Source: Pieris napi (lineage: Eukaryota; Arthropoda; Insecta; Lepidoptera; Pieridae). Taken from it: 64,000 nt of DNA. The stretch's first letter is position 1. Every line of letters begins with the position of its first letter. The notes under the pieces are model-generated. The model made no database searches and was not told the DNA's origin. It was given only the letters and a program-made list of their open reading frames with translations. The stretch covers positions 2,923,501 through 2,987,500 of the forward strand of contig NC_062243.1 in assembly GCF_905475465.1 (NCBI RefSeq). Direction: 5' to 3'. A program made the translations under genes and the position numbers. Below, piece by piece: positions 54,701 to 63,699 of this stretch.

Positions 54701-55441
54701 GGTGTGCGTTTGGGGTTTTTGAAGGGCTGTAGTCACAAAAATCGTGTTATGGTCTGAACTAGTAATAGAAGTATCAACCCACCATCTCGTTACCTTACTG
54801 AGGAGAGCCGTTGTGCATACTGTGATATCTACTGCACTCGTGTATCTACGGCCCCCTCTTACGGTGTCGAAGGTGGGTGTGTTGCCACAATTTAGGATGT
54901 TCAGCCCTTCTTCTTCAAGGAACCCTCGTAGTTCCTTTCCTCGTGTGTCTTCGTTTCGGCTCCCCCACCATTCACTCCATGCATTCACGTCCCCTCCAAT
55001 TAGTACCATCTTGGTTTTTAGTCTCTTCGTGAAGCTTCCTAGTTGTACGAGGTATGGTTCGATGGGTTCATCGCCTTCGAAGTACACTGAAATTATCCCT
55101 ATCTCCCACTGGTCCGTTCTCAGGACGGCAGCCACTATGTTTTCCGTTATAAGAGTTTTGTCTTGTAGGACCTCGATGTGCTCGTCGAAAACAAGTATCG
55201 CCGCCTTCACCGGTTTCTCTCCAGTGGGTACGCACTGCACTACTCTGTACATAGGGCTTTCTGCCATCTGTTTACTGGCCCCTATGTACGGTTCCTGGAG
55301 TAGTGCTATTTTCACGTTTCTTCCGCCCGCTTCTTTTATAAACTCCTGGATCGCGATTCTCTTTTTTCTAAGGTTCGCTTGTGCCAGGAGAAAGCCGGTA
55401 ATATTATTGGTGCCCTCGGCTTTTTTAGCAATACGCGTAGC
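51704..55441 (-). CDS. R1-like copy A ORF2 (EN, RT, RNase H)
   Basis: Open for 1,245 codons from 55441. Endonuclease: Asn23 (A-Q-A-N-L), Glu50 (L-L-Q-E-P-Y), Asp151 (G-G-D-V-N-A) and His231 (S-S-D-H-N). The first two lie upstream of any ATG, so the real start is near the ORF1 stop, without AUG. Reverse transcriptase: S-L-D-I-E-G-A-F-D, G-C-I-Q-G-S-I-S-G-P, F-A-D-D-V. RNase H: Y-T-D-G-S-K, Y-Q-A-E-L, C-S-D-S-R and H-W-V-K-A-H. The C-terminal C-X-C-X9-H-X4-C may bind zinc. ORF1 and ORF2 overlap by about 17 bp, with ORF2 in the +1 frame. Expected role: site-specific nicking and target-primed reverse transcription, with RNA removal by RNase H. Confidence 0.9.
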   Translation of the reverse strand, partial: ATRIAKKAEGTNNITGFLLAQANLRKKRIAIQEFIKEAGGRNVKIALLQEPYIGASKQMAESPMYRVVQCVPTGEKPVKAAILVFDEHIEVLQDKTLITENIVAAVLRTDQWEIGIISVYFEGDEPIEPYLVQLGSFTKRLKTKMVLIGGDVNAWSEWWGSRNEDTRGKELRGFLEEEGLNILNCGNTPTFDTVRGGRRYTSAVDITVCTTALLSKVTRWWVDTSITSSDHNTIFVTTALQKPQTHTLPKTTRIYSTKNADWEDFKNKLRTDMTNKGINTDKIKELDTKARVNNTVTEYSKSIIKAAEKHIPKIKQKRKNFNPPWWNKEIEALKKDMVRKKKRISYAAPRRREYVITAYLEAKKIYEEEIERAQKEGWKKLCTKQEGESLWDRIYKIIRKAEGIREDTTLIEKGISLDSEESVQLLAQKFFPPDNCEMDDDIHQRMRKTVEEMTSSLQGSSADEVPITMAELISTARSFNPRKAPGADGLTADICCAAITANPEVPLAIFNKCLEVGCFPDLWKECTIVVLRKPGKEDYAAAKSDRPIGLLPVMGKILEKVIINRIRHSLLPRMSRRQYGFMPGKSTEDALYDILTKARSHIKNKEIVLMVSLDIEGAFDNAWWPAIKYQLAKKDCPKQLRLVVEDYFKGRKVVVRYANRESVRQPEKGCIQGSISGPTFWNILLDPLLVELEEDGTYAQAFADDVVLMFSGTDTHSIENRANVALEYVRKWGIENKLNFAPQKTKAMVLTRRLKFDTPRIRMNGQDIALEKEIKLLGLTIDEGLTFNKHVQNVTRKAADIHKKVARMAKLEWGMTGDMVHQVYQAVIEPIVTYASAAWAPTVKKLCTKKKLETVQRAFAQKIAKTYRTASLNSATLLAGILPLDLRVEEAAAMFEARRGSSPFIREGDRIERAVPALEQPHPAEKPEISFTITTDPGLIQNDDKTAIYTDGSKTEKGVGAAWTKWEGGRERKWKKIKMAPYCTVYQAELAAVVGAVREAMIAGTDVNICSDSRSSLEAIAGGRSRNPRVVEIRRHLVESLKKGQNIKLHWVKAHVGTEGNERADELARAAAETSKVKAAHVEYPLSYIRKEVRRKTIEEWDRRYKEGITGGITKLFLPNITRAHKQIREKRFSPGMAQVLTGHGPFAEYLCRFRLKEKPDCECESGVEQSIPHLLLECPIFASSRCDLEQMTGMSLSLQGLPDMLVCNRSHLEDFCQKITKRTAKFNESKAGAGTARRPAPTCQ

Positions 55442-56801
55442 TTAGCCTCGCCGCCTTGTCCCACCCCTGCCGGGTTGGACAGCTCTGGCTGAAGGCCCCG
55501 TGCTCCGCGTTTCTTCCTTTTATTGATATACAGTTGACGCAGCTGGGAGGTTTACCTTCCTTTTGGATCTGGCAATCTGCCCTCAAATGGGCTCCTCCGC
55601 AATGACTGCACACCTCGGTCTCCTTTTTACAATGTCTGCGGGTATGTCCGTACCCCAGACACATAGTGCACTGGACCAGAGGGGATTGGTCCTCTACCCA
55701 AACCCGCTGCAGGTCCACGTGTATCCTGCCAGCCGCTGTTAATGATTGCCAGAGTTTTGGCGTGACCTGTAGGACCACGTGGCTCTCCAGGGGGTTTCTC
55801 GCCTTTCTTCTATATTTTTCTATAATTGTTAGGTCCCGTTCCTCCAGGTGTGCAGTCACATTTCTGTTTTGGTTTTTGATGGCCCGGGTAATGTCTTCTG
55901 TCGTGTTGCAGGACAGGAGATTTTTAATTTTGATTAATGGGTTTTTATTTAAGGTGTCCTTCACCATCATTTCTTCCCCTAATTTTTCTTTGATCTTATT
56001 CCTTTCCTCCTCCGTCCTGCATCCCACTACGACCTTTCCGTCCCTGGCTCTTCTTATTTTTGCTACCTGCCAGCCTTCTTCCTTAGCATTTAACAGATGC
56101 CGGATGTTCTGCATCGTGTCCTCTGCCGTGTCTGTCGCACTCTTAGGCGCCACAACGACAGAGTGCAGCGTAGGTTTCTGTCCTCCCGGGCCTTCTTTTC
56201 GGTTTTGGCCCTGACCGAGATTTTCCTTCGTTGCTTCTGCATACGACCTCATTTTCCTTTCCCAGATGTTATGTCTTTCTATTTCTCTCTTTTCTTTTTC
56301 CTCCAACTCTTTCCTAATCTCGGTCAGGATGCTTTCATTTTTCTGTTTTGCCAGATCCTCCATATTTTTTCTAAATTTTTCCAATTTCTTGTTCTCCATT
56401 TCCATTCTTTCTATTTGTTTGTGTAGCTTTTCGTTTATATCTATTTTTGCGTCATTTTCCTGTTTCGGTGTTTGTTGTTGTGGGTTCCTCTGTATCTCCT
56501 CTTCGGCCTCTTTGACTATCTGGTACAGCCGCTTGACAGCTGACTGTACCCCTGTTTTAATATCCGTTTTTATGTTCCTGGACTCCGCCAGGTGCGCCAT
56601 TGCCTTCAGATAGCAGTTTTTGGCTTCTTTTTCCCTGGCCAGAGCGGGAGCAGGAGACTTACCTCCTCCACCCGCCCCGGTCAGGGAAGCCTCTTTTGCC
56701 ACCTTTGGGGCCTGGCTAGAGGCCTCCTCCCACTTATCCATGCTGCGCCTGATGGCAGGCGCCGATGACTGACTTTTCGGTGGAGTACGTAGACCCAGCA
56801 T
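55425..56801 (-). CDS. R1-like copy A ORF1 protein
   Basis: 458 residues from ATG (56801) to TAA. The start is S/P/A-rich. Residues about 110-200 are K/E-rich and probably coiled coil. Residues about 215-350 form a compact region with K-I-R-R-A-R-D-G-K-V-V-V-G, like the RRM-like part of R1 and I-group ORF1 proteins. Zinc knuckles lie at about 379-440 (C-T-M-C-L-G-Y-G-H…C, C-S-H-C-G-G-A-H…C, and a shorter C-V-N-C). It is near-identical to copy B. Role: element RNA binding. Confidence 0.87.
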   Translation of the reverse strand: MLGLRTPPKSQSSAPAIRRSMDKWEEASSQAPKVAKEASLTGAGGGGKSPAPALAREKEAKNCYLKAMAHLAESRNIKTDIKTGVQSAVKRLYQIVKEAEEEIQRNPQQQTPKQENDAKIDINEKLHKQIERMEMENKKLEKFRKNMEDLAKQKNESILTEIRKELEEKEKREIERHNIWERKMRSYAEATKENLGQGQNRKEGPGGQKPTLHSVVVAPKSATDTAEDTMQNIRHLLNAKEEGWQVAKIRRARDGKVVVGCRTEEERNKIKEKLGEEMMVKDTLNKNPLIKIKNLLSCNTTEDITRAIKNQNRNVTAHLEERDLTIIEKYRRKARNPLESHVVLQVTPKLWQSLTAAGRIHVDLQRVWVEDQSPLVQCTMCLGYGHTRRHCKKETEVCSHCGGAHLRADCQIQKEGKPPSCVNCISIKGRNAEHGAFSQSCPTRQGWDKAARLSYAYC

Positions 56802-58148
56802 TTTGCCTATTAGGAATTGTCAGTGGTAAAATTTAACGATCGTTCAATTTGAGTACTTAGTCTAAGGTCTACCCCCAATAGGGTGGTAGCCGTGTCAATA
56901 ATATATTATTTAAATACAATAATTTAAATTATCCAATAAAACTTATTCTAGGGTCTACTCCCAATAGGGTAGTAGCCGTGTCAGTAAAATATTATTTATA
57001 TACAAATTTCAAATCTACAATAAAACTTATTTTAGGGTCGCGCGCTGGACCGTCCGCCCTAGTCGACGATGTGTGTGTGTGTGTATAAGTGTGGTGGTTG
57101 TCAGGTGACTCCCCTCTTTGAGTGGAGTCAAATGAGCCGTCACACTTAGTGTTTATGGTGTTTTGTGTGTGTGTGTGTGTGTGTAAGTCACTTGTGTGTG
57201 TGTGTAGTTAGGTGCGGTAGCTATAAAAAGACTCCCCTCTTTGAGTGGAGTCGTTTGAGCCGTCGCACCTTAAAAACCTGCCCTTAAAAACGCGAAAAAA
57301 CCAACCGTTCCCGAGATATTTGTGTTTTCTTCCTGATTTCTTCCCGTCGCTGTAGCTCCGCTCGGGTTGGTCCGATCTTCTGGTTCGAACCGTCGTTAAG
57401 TTCAGCTCGCAGAGGGCTATCCAACGACGTATCGCACTTTTCCAGAAAATTCGGATTTCGCCGACCACGTGCCACGTGGTTTTTGGGTTTTTATGTCGTA
57501 ACTTTTTTATTTTTGAAGGTAAAAATCGACACTTCAGCAGACGCGTCTTCGTGAGTTCTATCGAGTGACGTTTTTTAAATTGGGGGTCACCGCTTTAGTT
57601 TTTAAGTTTTTGGGCTTTAAGTTGTTTTTTATTAGGTTATTTTTGGTTTTTCAGTTATATAATTTTTTCCCCAAAGCATATATTTTTGAAAATTACGTCA
57701 ATCGACTCGTCTTTTTGAGCCGCGTCTTTTGGTGTATATCACTTGTGGGGGACGGCTCTAATTCTCCGACCAGTGGTCACGCCCCTTTTTTATTTTATTT
57801 AAATTTCTCAAAAACCTTTATCCGTAAAAATCCAAGATTGGTGTCAAAAGATGCGGCTTAGCAAGGCGCATCCAGCGATGCGAAGAACAGCACAGGTCAC
57901 CGATCAAATACGTGCGTCGCACTCACTTTTGTCACTGTTTTTTCACTTTTTTGTTGTTTTTCGAACTTTTTAGTCACTTATATTCACTTTTTATTAGACA
58001 ATGTTTATATATTTAGATTCGCCGTCGCGAGACGCACAAAATGATGTATCGCGCTGTTTATTTCGCGACAAAAATCCTATTTTTGGGATTTTTCGTTTGC
58101 GGAGCTTCACTGTTTTGCTGTTAACGCGACGGCGGTTCGACTGCGACT
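56802..58148 (-). promoter_or_regulatory. Copy A 5' leader with tandem repeats
   Basis: Two units of about 80 bp lie next to ORF1, each with CTACCCTATTGGGAGTAGAC, which folds into a short hairpin. Upstream of them are GT-rich microsatellites (about 57069-57084 and 57164-57184) and a duplicated block GACTCCCCTCTTTGAGTGGA at about 57103 and 57229, itself an inverted repeat. R1-group elements carry internal 5' promoters, so promoter function here is inference. Short open frames in the leader show no family resemblance. Confidence 0.65.
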
Positions 58149-58157
58149 GGTTAGGAT

Positions 58158-58160
<3 letters not shown>
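58149..58160. repeat. Telomere-like 12-mer at the junction of two elements
   Basis: GGTTAGGATAGG separates the 5' end of copy A from the poly(A) of copy B (plus-strand T run 58161-58203). The same 12-mer follows copy A's own poly(A) at 51315-51326. Confidence 0.9.
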
Positions 58161-58205
<45 letters not shown>

Positions 58206-58550
58206 ACCTAATAGGCCTACCTTCCCCGGCTACTTTATCGCACAGGGTCGTTGTCTAAGCTAAACTTCCATCATTTCTATCATCCTTCCTCTAAATAATG
58301 TACAACACAGCTTTATTCTTTATTAGGATTTTACACCTATCAATATCACAGTTCCGGTTACACTTTTTATTTTCCTACTTATATCTATCTCCTTACTTTC
58401 TATTTATCTTTACATTTTTATCACAGTCAGTCTCTTATTTTCCTACTTTTATCTATATCCTTACATTAATTATTTTCAACACATTCCTATCCAGAGACGG
58501 GGCCCGCGACGCGGGCGGCTTTTACTTTTCCGTGAGTATTCTTATAATAC

Positions 58551-61500
58551 TCATTGGCAAGTGGGCGCCGGCCGCCTCGCGGTCCCCGCCCCGGCCTTAC
58601 TCTCATTGAACTTAGCTGTTCTTTTGGTAATTTTTTGGCAAAAATCCTCCAGGTGCGATCTGTTACAGACTAGCATGTCGGGCAGTCCCTGAAGACTAAG
58701 CGACATGCCTGTCATCTGTTCCAGGTCGCATCTGGAGGAGGCAAAAATGGGGCACTCCAAAAGTAGGTGTGGGATGGATTGTTCCACCCCACTCTCACAT
58801 TCGCAGTCCGGTTTTTCTTTCAGCCTGAAACGGCACAGGTACTCGGCAAAGGGCCCATGGCCTGTGAGGACCTGTGCCATCCCAGGACTGAATCTTCTCT
58901 CTCTTATTTGCTTCTGCGCAACTGCTACGTTCTTTAGGAACAGTTTTGTTATTCCCCCTGTTATCCCTTCCTTGTACCGCCGGTCCCATTCCTCGATCGT
59001 TTTCCTTCTCACTTCTTTTCTAATGTATGACAGTGGGTACTCTACGTGGGCTGCTCTGACCTTCGAGGTCTCCGCAGCGGCTCTCGCAAGTTCGTCCGCC
59101 CTCTCATTCCCCTCCGTGCCGACGTGCGCTTTCACCCAGTGGAGTCTTATATTTTGGCCCTTTTTTCGGCTCTCCACCAGGTGTCTGCGGATCTCGACTA
59201 CTCGGGGGTTTCGAGAGCGCCCGCCCGCAATCGCCTCGAGCGAAGACCGCGAGTCGCTGCAGATATTCACGTCAGTACCCATTGTCATCGCCTCCCTTAC
59301 TGCACCAACGAGAGCTGCCAGCTCTGCTTGGTATACGGTGCAGTAAGGGGCCATCTTTATCTTCTTCCATTTCTTTTCACTTCCACTCTCCCATTTGGAC
59401 CAGGCGGCACCTACTCCTTTCTCCGTTTTACTTCCGTCTGTGTATATAGCCGTAGTGCTGTCATTTTGTATTAGGCCAGGGTCAGTTGTGATGGCGAAGC
59501 TAATATCCGGTTTTTCCGCGGGATGAGGTTGTTCTAACGCAGGTACGGCTCGCTCAATCCGGTCTCCTTCGCGTATGAACAGAGACGACCCCCTTCTGGC
59601 CTCAAACATCGCGGCGGCTTCTTCCACCCTGAGGTCGAGGGGCAGTATCCCCGCCAATAGCGTCGCGGAATTTAGCGATGCCGTCCTGTACGTCTTCGCT
59701 ATTTTTTGTGCGAAAGCCCTCTGCACCGTCTCCAGTTTTTTCCTTGTACACAGTTTCTTAACTGTCGGTGCCCAGGCTGCCGACGCGTAAGTCACTATCG
59801 GCTCTATGACGGCTTGGTATACCTGGTGTACCATGTCTCCCGTCATTCCCCATTCCAGCTTCGCCATTCTTGCTACCTTTTTATGTATGTCTGCCGCCTT
59901 TCTTGTGACATTTTGCACATGCTTGTTAAACGTTAGCCCATCGTCTATCGTCAACCCCAGTAATTTAATCTCCTTTTCCATTACTATGTCTTGTCCATTC
60001 ATTCTTATTCTTGGAGTATCGAACTTCAACCTTCGCGTCAGGACCATTGCTTTGGTTTTTTGTGGCGCGAAGTTGAGCTTGTTCTCGATACCCCACTTCC
60101 TCACATACTCGAGGGCAACGTTTGCTCGGTTTTCGATGGAGTGCGTGTCCGTTCCGCTGAACATCAACACAACATCGTCTGCGAAAGCTTGTGCGTATGT
60201 CCCATCCTCTTCTAGTTCGACCAGTAGTGGGTCGAGCAAGATGTTCCAGAAGGTGGGCCCGCTAATCGAGCCCTGAATGCATCCCTTTTCAGGTTGCCTC
60301 ACATTCTCTCTGTTTGCGTAGCGGACCACCACCTTCCTGCCTTTAAAGTAGTCTTCCACTACCAGCCTAAGTTGCTTGGGACACTCCTTCTTTGCCAGTT
60401 GATACTTGATCGCCGGCCACCATGCGTTGTCGAAAGCCCCCTCGATATCTAGCGACACCATCAACACTATTTCTTTGTTTCCGATGTGGTTTCTCGCTTT
60501 CGTAAGGATATCGTAGAGGGCATCCTCCGTGCTTTTTCCTGGCATGAATCCGTATTGTCTCCTGCTCATCCTGGGGAGTAGGCTATGTCTTATTCTGTTG
60601 ATTATTACCTTTTCGAGTATCTTCCCCATGACTGGCAGGAGGCCTATTGGACGATAGGATTTGGCGGCCGCGTAGTCCTCCTTTCCTGGCTTCCTCAGTA
60701 TAACTATCGTGGCTTCCTTCCATAGATCAGGGAAGCATCCCACTTCGAGGCATTTGTTGAAGATGGCCAAGGGAACCTCCGGGTTCGCCGTGATAGCTGC
60801 GCAGCAGATATCCGCAGTGAGTCCGTCAGCTCCCGGGGCCTTCCTCGAGTTGAAACTTCTAGCAGTACTGATGAGCTCCGCCATTGTGATTGGCACTTCA
60901 TCAGCACTACTTCCCTGCAAGCTGCTGGTCATTTCCTCAACCGTTTTTCTCATTCTTTGATGGATGTCATCATCCATCTCGCAATTATCAGGCGGGAAAA
61001 ATTTCCGTGCCAGCAGCTGCACCGATTCTTCGGAGTTCAACGAAATGCCCTTCTCTATTAGCGTGGTGTCTTCCCTGATCCCTTCCGCCTTTCTTATTAT
61101 TTTATATATCCTGTCCCATAAGCTTTCCCCTTCTTGCTTCGTGCAGAGTTTTTTCCACCCTTCCTTTTGAGCCCTTTCGATCTCTTCCTCGTAGGTCTTT
61201 TTTGCCTCCAGGTAGGCATTTACTACGCTTTCTCTCCTCCTGGGAGCTGCGTATGAGATCCTTTTCTTTTTCCTTGTCATGTCCTTCTTCAGGGCCTCTA
61301 TTTCCTTGTTCCACCAGGGTGGATTGAAGTTTTTCCTTTTTTGTTTAACTTTGGGGATATGTTTTTCTGCGGCTTTTATTATTGTTTTCGTATATTCCGT
61401 TACTATGTTATTGACCCTGGCCTTCGTGTCCAGTTCTTTTATTTTGTCTGTGTTTATTTCCTTATTTGTCATGTCTGTCCTTACCTTGTTCTTAAAATCC

Positions 61501-62288
61501 TCCCAGTCTGCGTTTTTCGTATTGTATTTGCGGGTCGTCTTCGGTAGGTTGTGCGTTTGGGGTTTTTGAAGGGCTGTAGTCATAAAAATCGTGTTATGGT
61601 CTGAGCTTGTGATAGAAGTATCAACCCACCATCTCGTTACCTTACTGAGGAGAGCCGTTGTGCATACTGTGATGTCTACTACACTCGTGTATCTACGGCC
61701 CCCTCTTACGGTGTCGAAGGTGGGTGTGTTGCCACAATTTAGGATGCTCAGCCCTTCTTCGTCAAGGAACCCTCGTAGTTCCTTTCCTCGTGTGTCTTCG
61801 TTTCGGCTCCCCCACCATTCACTCCATGCGTTCACGTCCCCTCCAATCAATACCATCTTGGTTTTAAGTTTTTTCGTGAAGCTTCCTAGTTGTTCGAGGT
61901 ATGGTTCGATGGGTTCATCGCCTTCGAAGTACACTGAAACTACCCCTATTTCCCACTGGTCCGTTCTCAGGACGGCAGCCACTATGTTTTCCGTGATAAG
62001 TGACTTGTCTTGAAGGACTTCTATGTGTTCGTCGAAAACAAGTATCGCCGCCTTCACCGGTTTCTCTCCAGTGGGTACGCACTGCACTACTCTGTACATA
62101 GGGCTTTCTGCCATCTGTTTACTGGCCCCTATGTACGGTTCCTGGAGTAGTGCTATTTTAACGTTTCTACCGCCCGCTTCTTTTATAAACTCCTGGATCG
62201 CGATTCTCTTTTTTCTAAGGTTCGCTTGTGCCAGGAGAAAGCCGGTAATATTGTTGGTGCCCTCGGCTTTTTTAACAATACGCGTAGC
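58551..62288 (-). CDS. R1-like copy B ORF2 (EN, RT, RNase H)
   Basis: The same domain order as copy A over 1,245 codons, counting from the frame opening near the ORF1 stop. The first ATG (62114) lies after two endonuclease motifs (A-Q-A-N-L and L-L-Q-E-P-Y), so an AUG start would give a truncated, inactive endonuclease. Catalytic residues match copy A throughout (F-A-D-D, Y-T-D-G-S, S-S-D-H-N). Differences cluster in the C-terminal quarter: near 58932 this copy has K-N-V-A-V-A-Q where copy A has P-N-I-T-R-A-H. Confidence 0.9.
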   Translation of the reverse strand, partial: ATRIVKKAEGTNNITGFLLAQANLRKKRIAIQEFIKEAGGRNVKIALLQEPYIGASKQMAESPMYRVVQCVPTGEKPVKAAILVFDEHIEVLQDKSLITENIVAAVLRTDQWEIGVVSVYFEGDEPIEPYLEQLGSFTKKLKTKMVLIGGDVNAWSEWWGSRNEDTRGKELRGFLDEEGLSILNCGNTPTFDTVRGGRRYTSVVDITVCTTALLSKVTRWWVDTSITSSDHNTIFMTTALQKPQTHNLPKTTRKYNTKNADWEDFKNKVRTDMTNKEINTDKIKELDTKARVNNIVTEYTKTIIKAAEKHIPKVKQKRKNFNPPWWNKEIEALKKDMTRKKKRISYAAPRRRESVVNAYLEAKKTYEEEIERAQKEGWKKLCTKQEGESLWDRIYKIIRKAEGIREDTTLIEKGISLNSEESVQLLARKFFPPDNCEMDDDIHQRMRKTVEEMTSSLQGSSADEVPITMAELISTARSFNSRKAPGADGLTADICCAAITANPEVPLAIFNKCLEVGCFPDLWKEATIVILRKPGKEDYAAAKSYRPIGLLPVMGKILEKVIINRIRHSLLPRMSRRQYGFMPGKSTEDALYDILTKARNHIGNKEIVLMVSLDIEGAFDNAWWPAIKYQLAKKECPKQLRLVVEDYFKGRKVVVRYANRENVRQPEKGCIQGSISGPTFWNILLDPLLVELEEDGTYAQAFADDVVLMFSGTDTHSIENRANVALEYVRKWGIENKLNFAPQKTKAMVLTRRLKFDTPRIRMNGQDIVMEKEIKLLGLTIDDGLTFNKHVQNVTRKAADIHKKVARMAKLEWGMTGDMVHQVYQAVIEPIVTYASAAWAPTVKKLCTRKKLETVQRAFAQKIAKTYRTASLNSATLLAGILPLDLRVEEAAAMFEARRGSSLFIREGDRIERAVPALEQPHPAEKPDISFAITTDPGLIQNDSTTAIYTDGSKTEKGVGAAWSKWESGSEKKWKKIKMAPYCTVYQAELAALVGAVREAMTMGTDVNICSDSRSSLEAIAGGRSRNPRVVEIRRHLVESRKKGQNIRLHWVKAHVGTEGNERADELARAAAETSKVRAAHVEYPLSYIRKEVRRKTIEEWDRRYKEGITGGITKLFLKNVAVAQKQIRERRFSPGMAQVLTGHGPFAEYLCRFRLKEKPDCECESGVEQSIPHLLLECPIFASSRCDLEQMTGMSLSLQGLPDMLVCNRSHLEDFCQKITKRTAKFNESKAGAGTARRPAPTCQ

Positions 62289-63648
62289 TTAGCCTCGCCG
62301 CCTTGTCCCACCCCTGCCGGGTTGGACAGCTCTGGCTGAAGGCTCCGTGCTCCGCGTTTCTTCCCTTAGTGTCTTTGCAGTTTATACAGCTGGGAGGCTT
62401 TCCATCCTTGTGGATCTGGCAATCCGCCCTCATATGGGCTCCTCCACAGTGGCTGCACACCTCGGTCTCCTTTTTACAATGTCTTCGGGTATGTCCGTAC
62501 CCCAGACACATAGTACATTGGACCAGAGGGGATTGGTCCTCTACCCAAACCCTCTGCAGGTCCACGTGTATCCTGCCAGCCAATGTTAGAGCTTGCCAGA
62601 GTTTAGGCGTGACCTGTAGGACCACGTGGCTCTCCAGAGGGTTCCTTGCCTTCCTCCTGTACTTTTCTGTTATATCTAGGTCCCGTTCCTCCAGGTGTGC
62701 AGTCACATTTTTGTTTTGGTTTTTGATGGCCCGGGTAATGTCTTCTGTCGTGTTGCAGGACAGGAGATTTTTAATTTTAATTAACGGGTTTTTATTTAAG
62801 GTGTCCTTCACCATCATTTCTTCCCCTAATTTTTCTTTGATTTTATTCCTTTCCTCCTCCGTCCTGCATCCCACTACGACCTTCCCGTCCCTGGCTCTTC
62901 TTATTTTTGCTACCTGCCAGCCTTCTTCTTTTGCATTTAACAGATGCCGGATGTTCTGCATCGTGTCCTCTGCCGTGTCTGTCGCACTCTTAGGCGCCAC
63001 AACGACAGAGTGTAGCGTAGGTTTCTGTCCTCCCGGGCCTTCTTTTCGATTTTGGCCCTGACCGAGATTTTCCTTCGTCGCTTCTGCATACGACCTCATT
63101 TTCCTTTCCCAGATGTTATGCCTTTCTATTTCTCTCTTTTCTTTTTCCTCCAACTCTTTCCTAATCTCGGTCAGGATGCTTTCATTTTTCTGTTTTGCCA
63201 GATCCTCCATATTTTTTCTAAATTTTTCCAATTTCTTGTTCTCCATTTCCATTCTTTCTATTTGTTTGTGTAGCTTTTCGTTTATATCTATTTTTGCTTC
63301 ATTTTTCTGTTTGGGTGTTTGTTGTTGTGGGTTCCTCTGTAACTCCTCTTCGGCCTCTTTGACTATCTGGTACAGCCGCTTGACAGCTGACTGTACCCCT
63401 GTTTTAATATCCGTTTTTATGTTCCTGGACTCCGCCAGGTGCGCCATTGCCTTCAGATAGCAGTTTTTGGCTTCTTTTTCCCTGGCCAGAGCGGGAGCAG
63501 GAGACTTACCTCCTCCACCCGCCCCGGTCAGGGAAGCCTCTTTTGCCACCTTTGGGGCCTGGCTAGAGGCCTCCTCCCACTTATCGATGCTGCGCCTGAT
63601 GGCAGGCGCCGATGACTGACTTTTCGGTGGAGTACGTAGACCCAGCAT
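62272..63648 (-). CDS. R1-like copy B ORF1 protein
   Basis: 458 residues, same length as copy A with only scattered changes, mostly in the zinc-knuckle spacer (H-M-R-A-D-C for H-L-R-A-D-C; N-C-K-D-T-K for N-C-I-S-I-K). It keeps all the zinc ligands. ATG at 63648, TAA at 62272, with the same overlap with ORF2. Confidence 0.88.
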   Translation of the reverse strand: MLGLRTPPKSQSSAPAIRRSIDKWEEASSQAPKVAKEASLTGAGGGGKSPAPALAREKEAKNCYLKAMAHLAESRNIKTDIKTGVQSAVKRLYQIVKEAEEELQRNPQQQTPKQKNEAKIDINEKLHKQIERMEMENKKLEKFRKNMEDLAKQKNESILTEIRKELEEKEKREIERHNIWERKMRSYAEATKENLGQGQNRKEGPGGQKPTLHSVVVAPKSATDTAEDTMQNIRHLLNAKEEGWQVAKIRRARDGKVVVGCRTEEERNKIKEKLGEEMMVKDTLNKNPLIKIKNLLSCNTTEDITRAIKNQNKNVTAHLEERDLDITEKYRRKARNPLESHVVLQVTPKLWQALTLAGRIHVDLQRVWVEDQSPLVQCTMCLGYGHTRRHCKKETEVCSHCGGAHMRADCQIHKDGKPPSCINCKDTKGRNAEHGAFSQSCPTRQGWDKAARLSYAYC

Positions 63649-63699
63649 TTTGCCTATTAGGAATTGTCAGTGGTAAAATTTAACGATCGTTCAATTGAG

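Larger units (their letters stand above)
51327..58148 (-). mobile_element. R1-group LINE with RNase H, copy A (full length)
   Basis: On the minus strand: 5' end at 58148, a leader of about 1.35 kb, ORF1, overlapping ORF2, a 3' UTR of about 350 bp and 26 A. Both sides carry CCTATCCTAACC (plus-strand GGTTAGGATAGG at 51315-51326 and 58149-58160), a 12-bp duplication of telomere-like sequence. The sense strand runs with CCTAA, the TRAS-type orientation, opposite to the SART-like element. Both ORFs are open, so the copy may be active. Assignment to the R1 group rests on the EN and RT motifs; the exact family is not known to me. Confidence 0.87.

Noticed and set aside
54744..55445. A 233-codon plus-strand ORF
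   Set aside because: It is the complement of the endonuclease part of R1-like ORF2.
62303..63061. A 252-codon plus-strand ORF
   Set aside because: It is the complement of R1-like ORF1. The matching frame in copy A is broken into shorter pieces.
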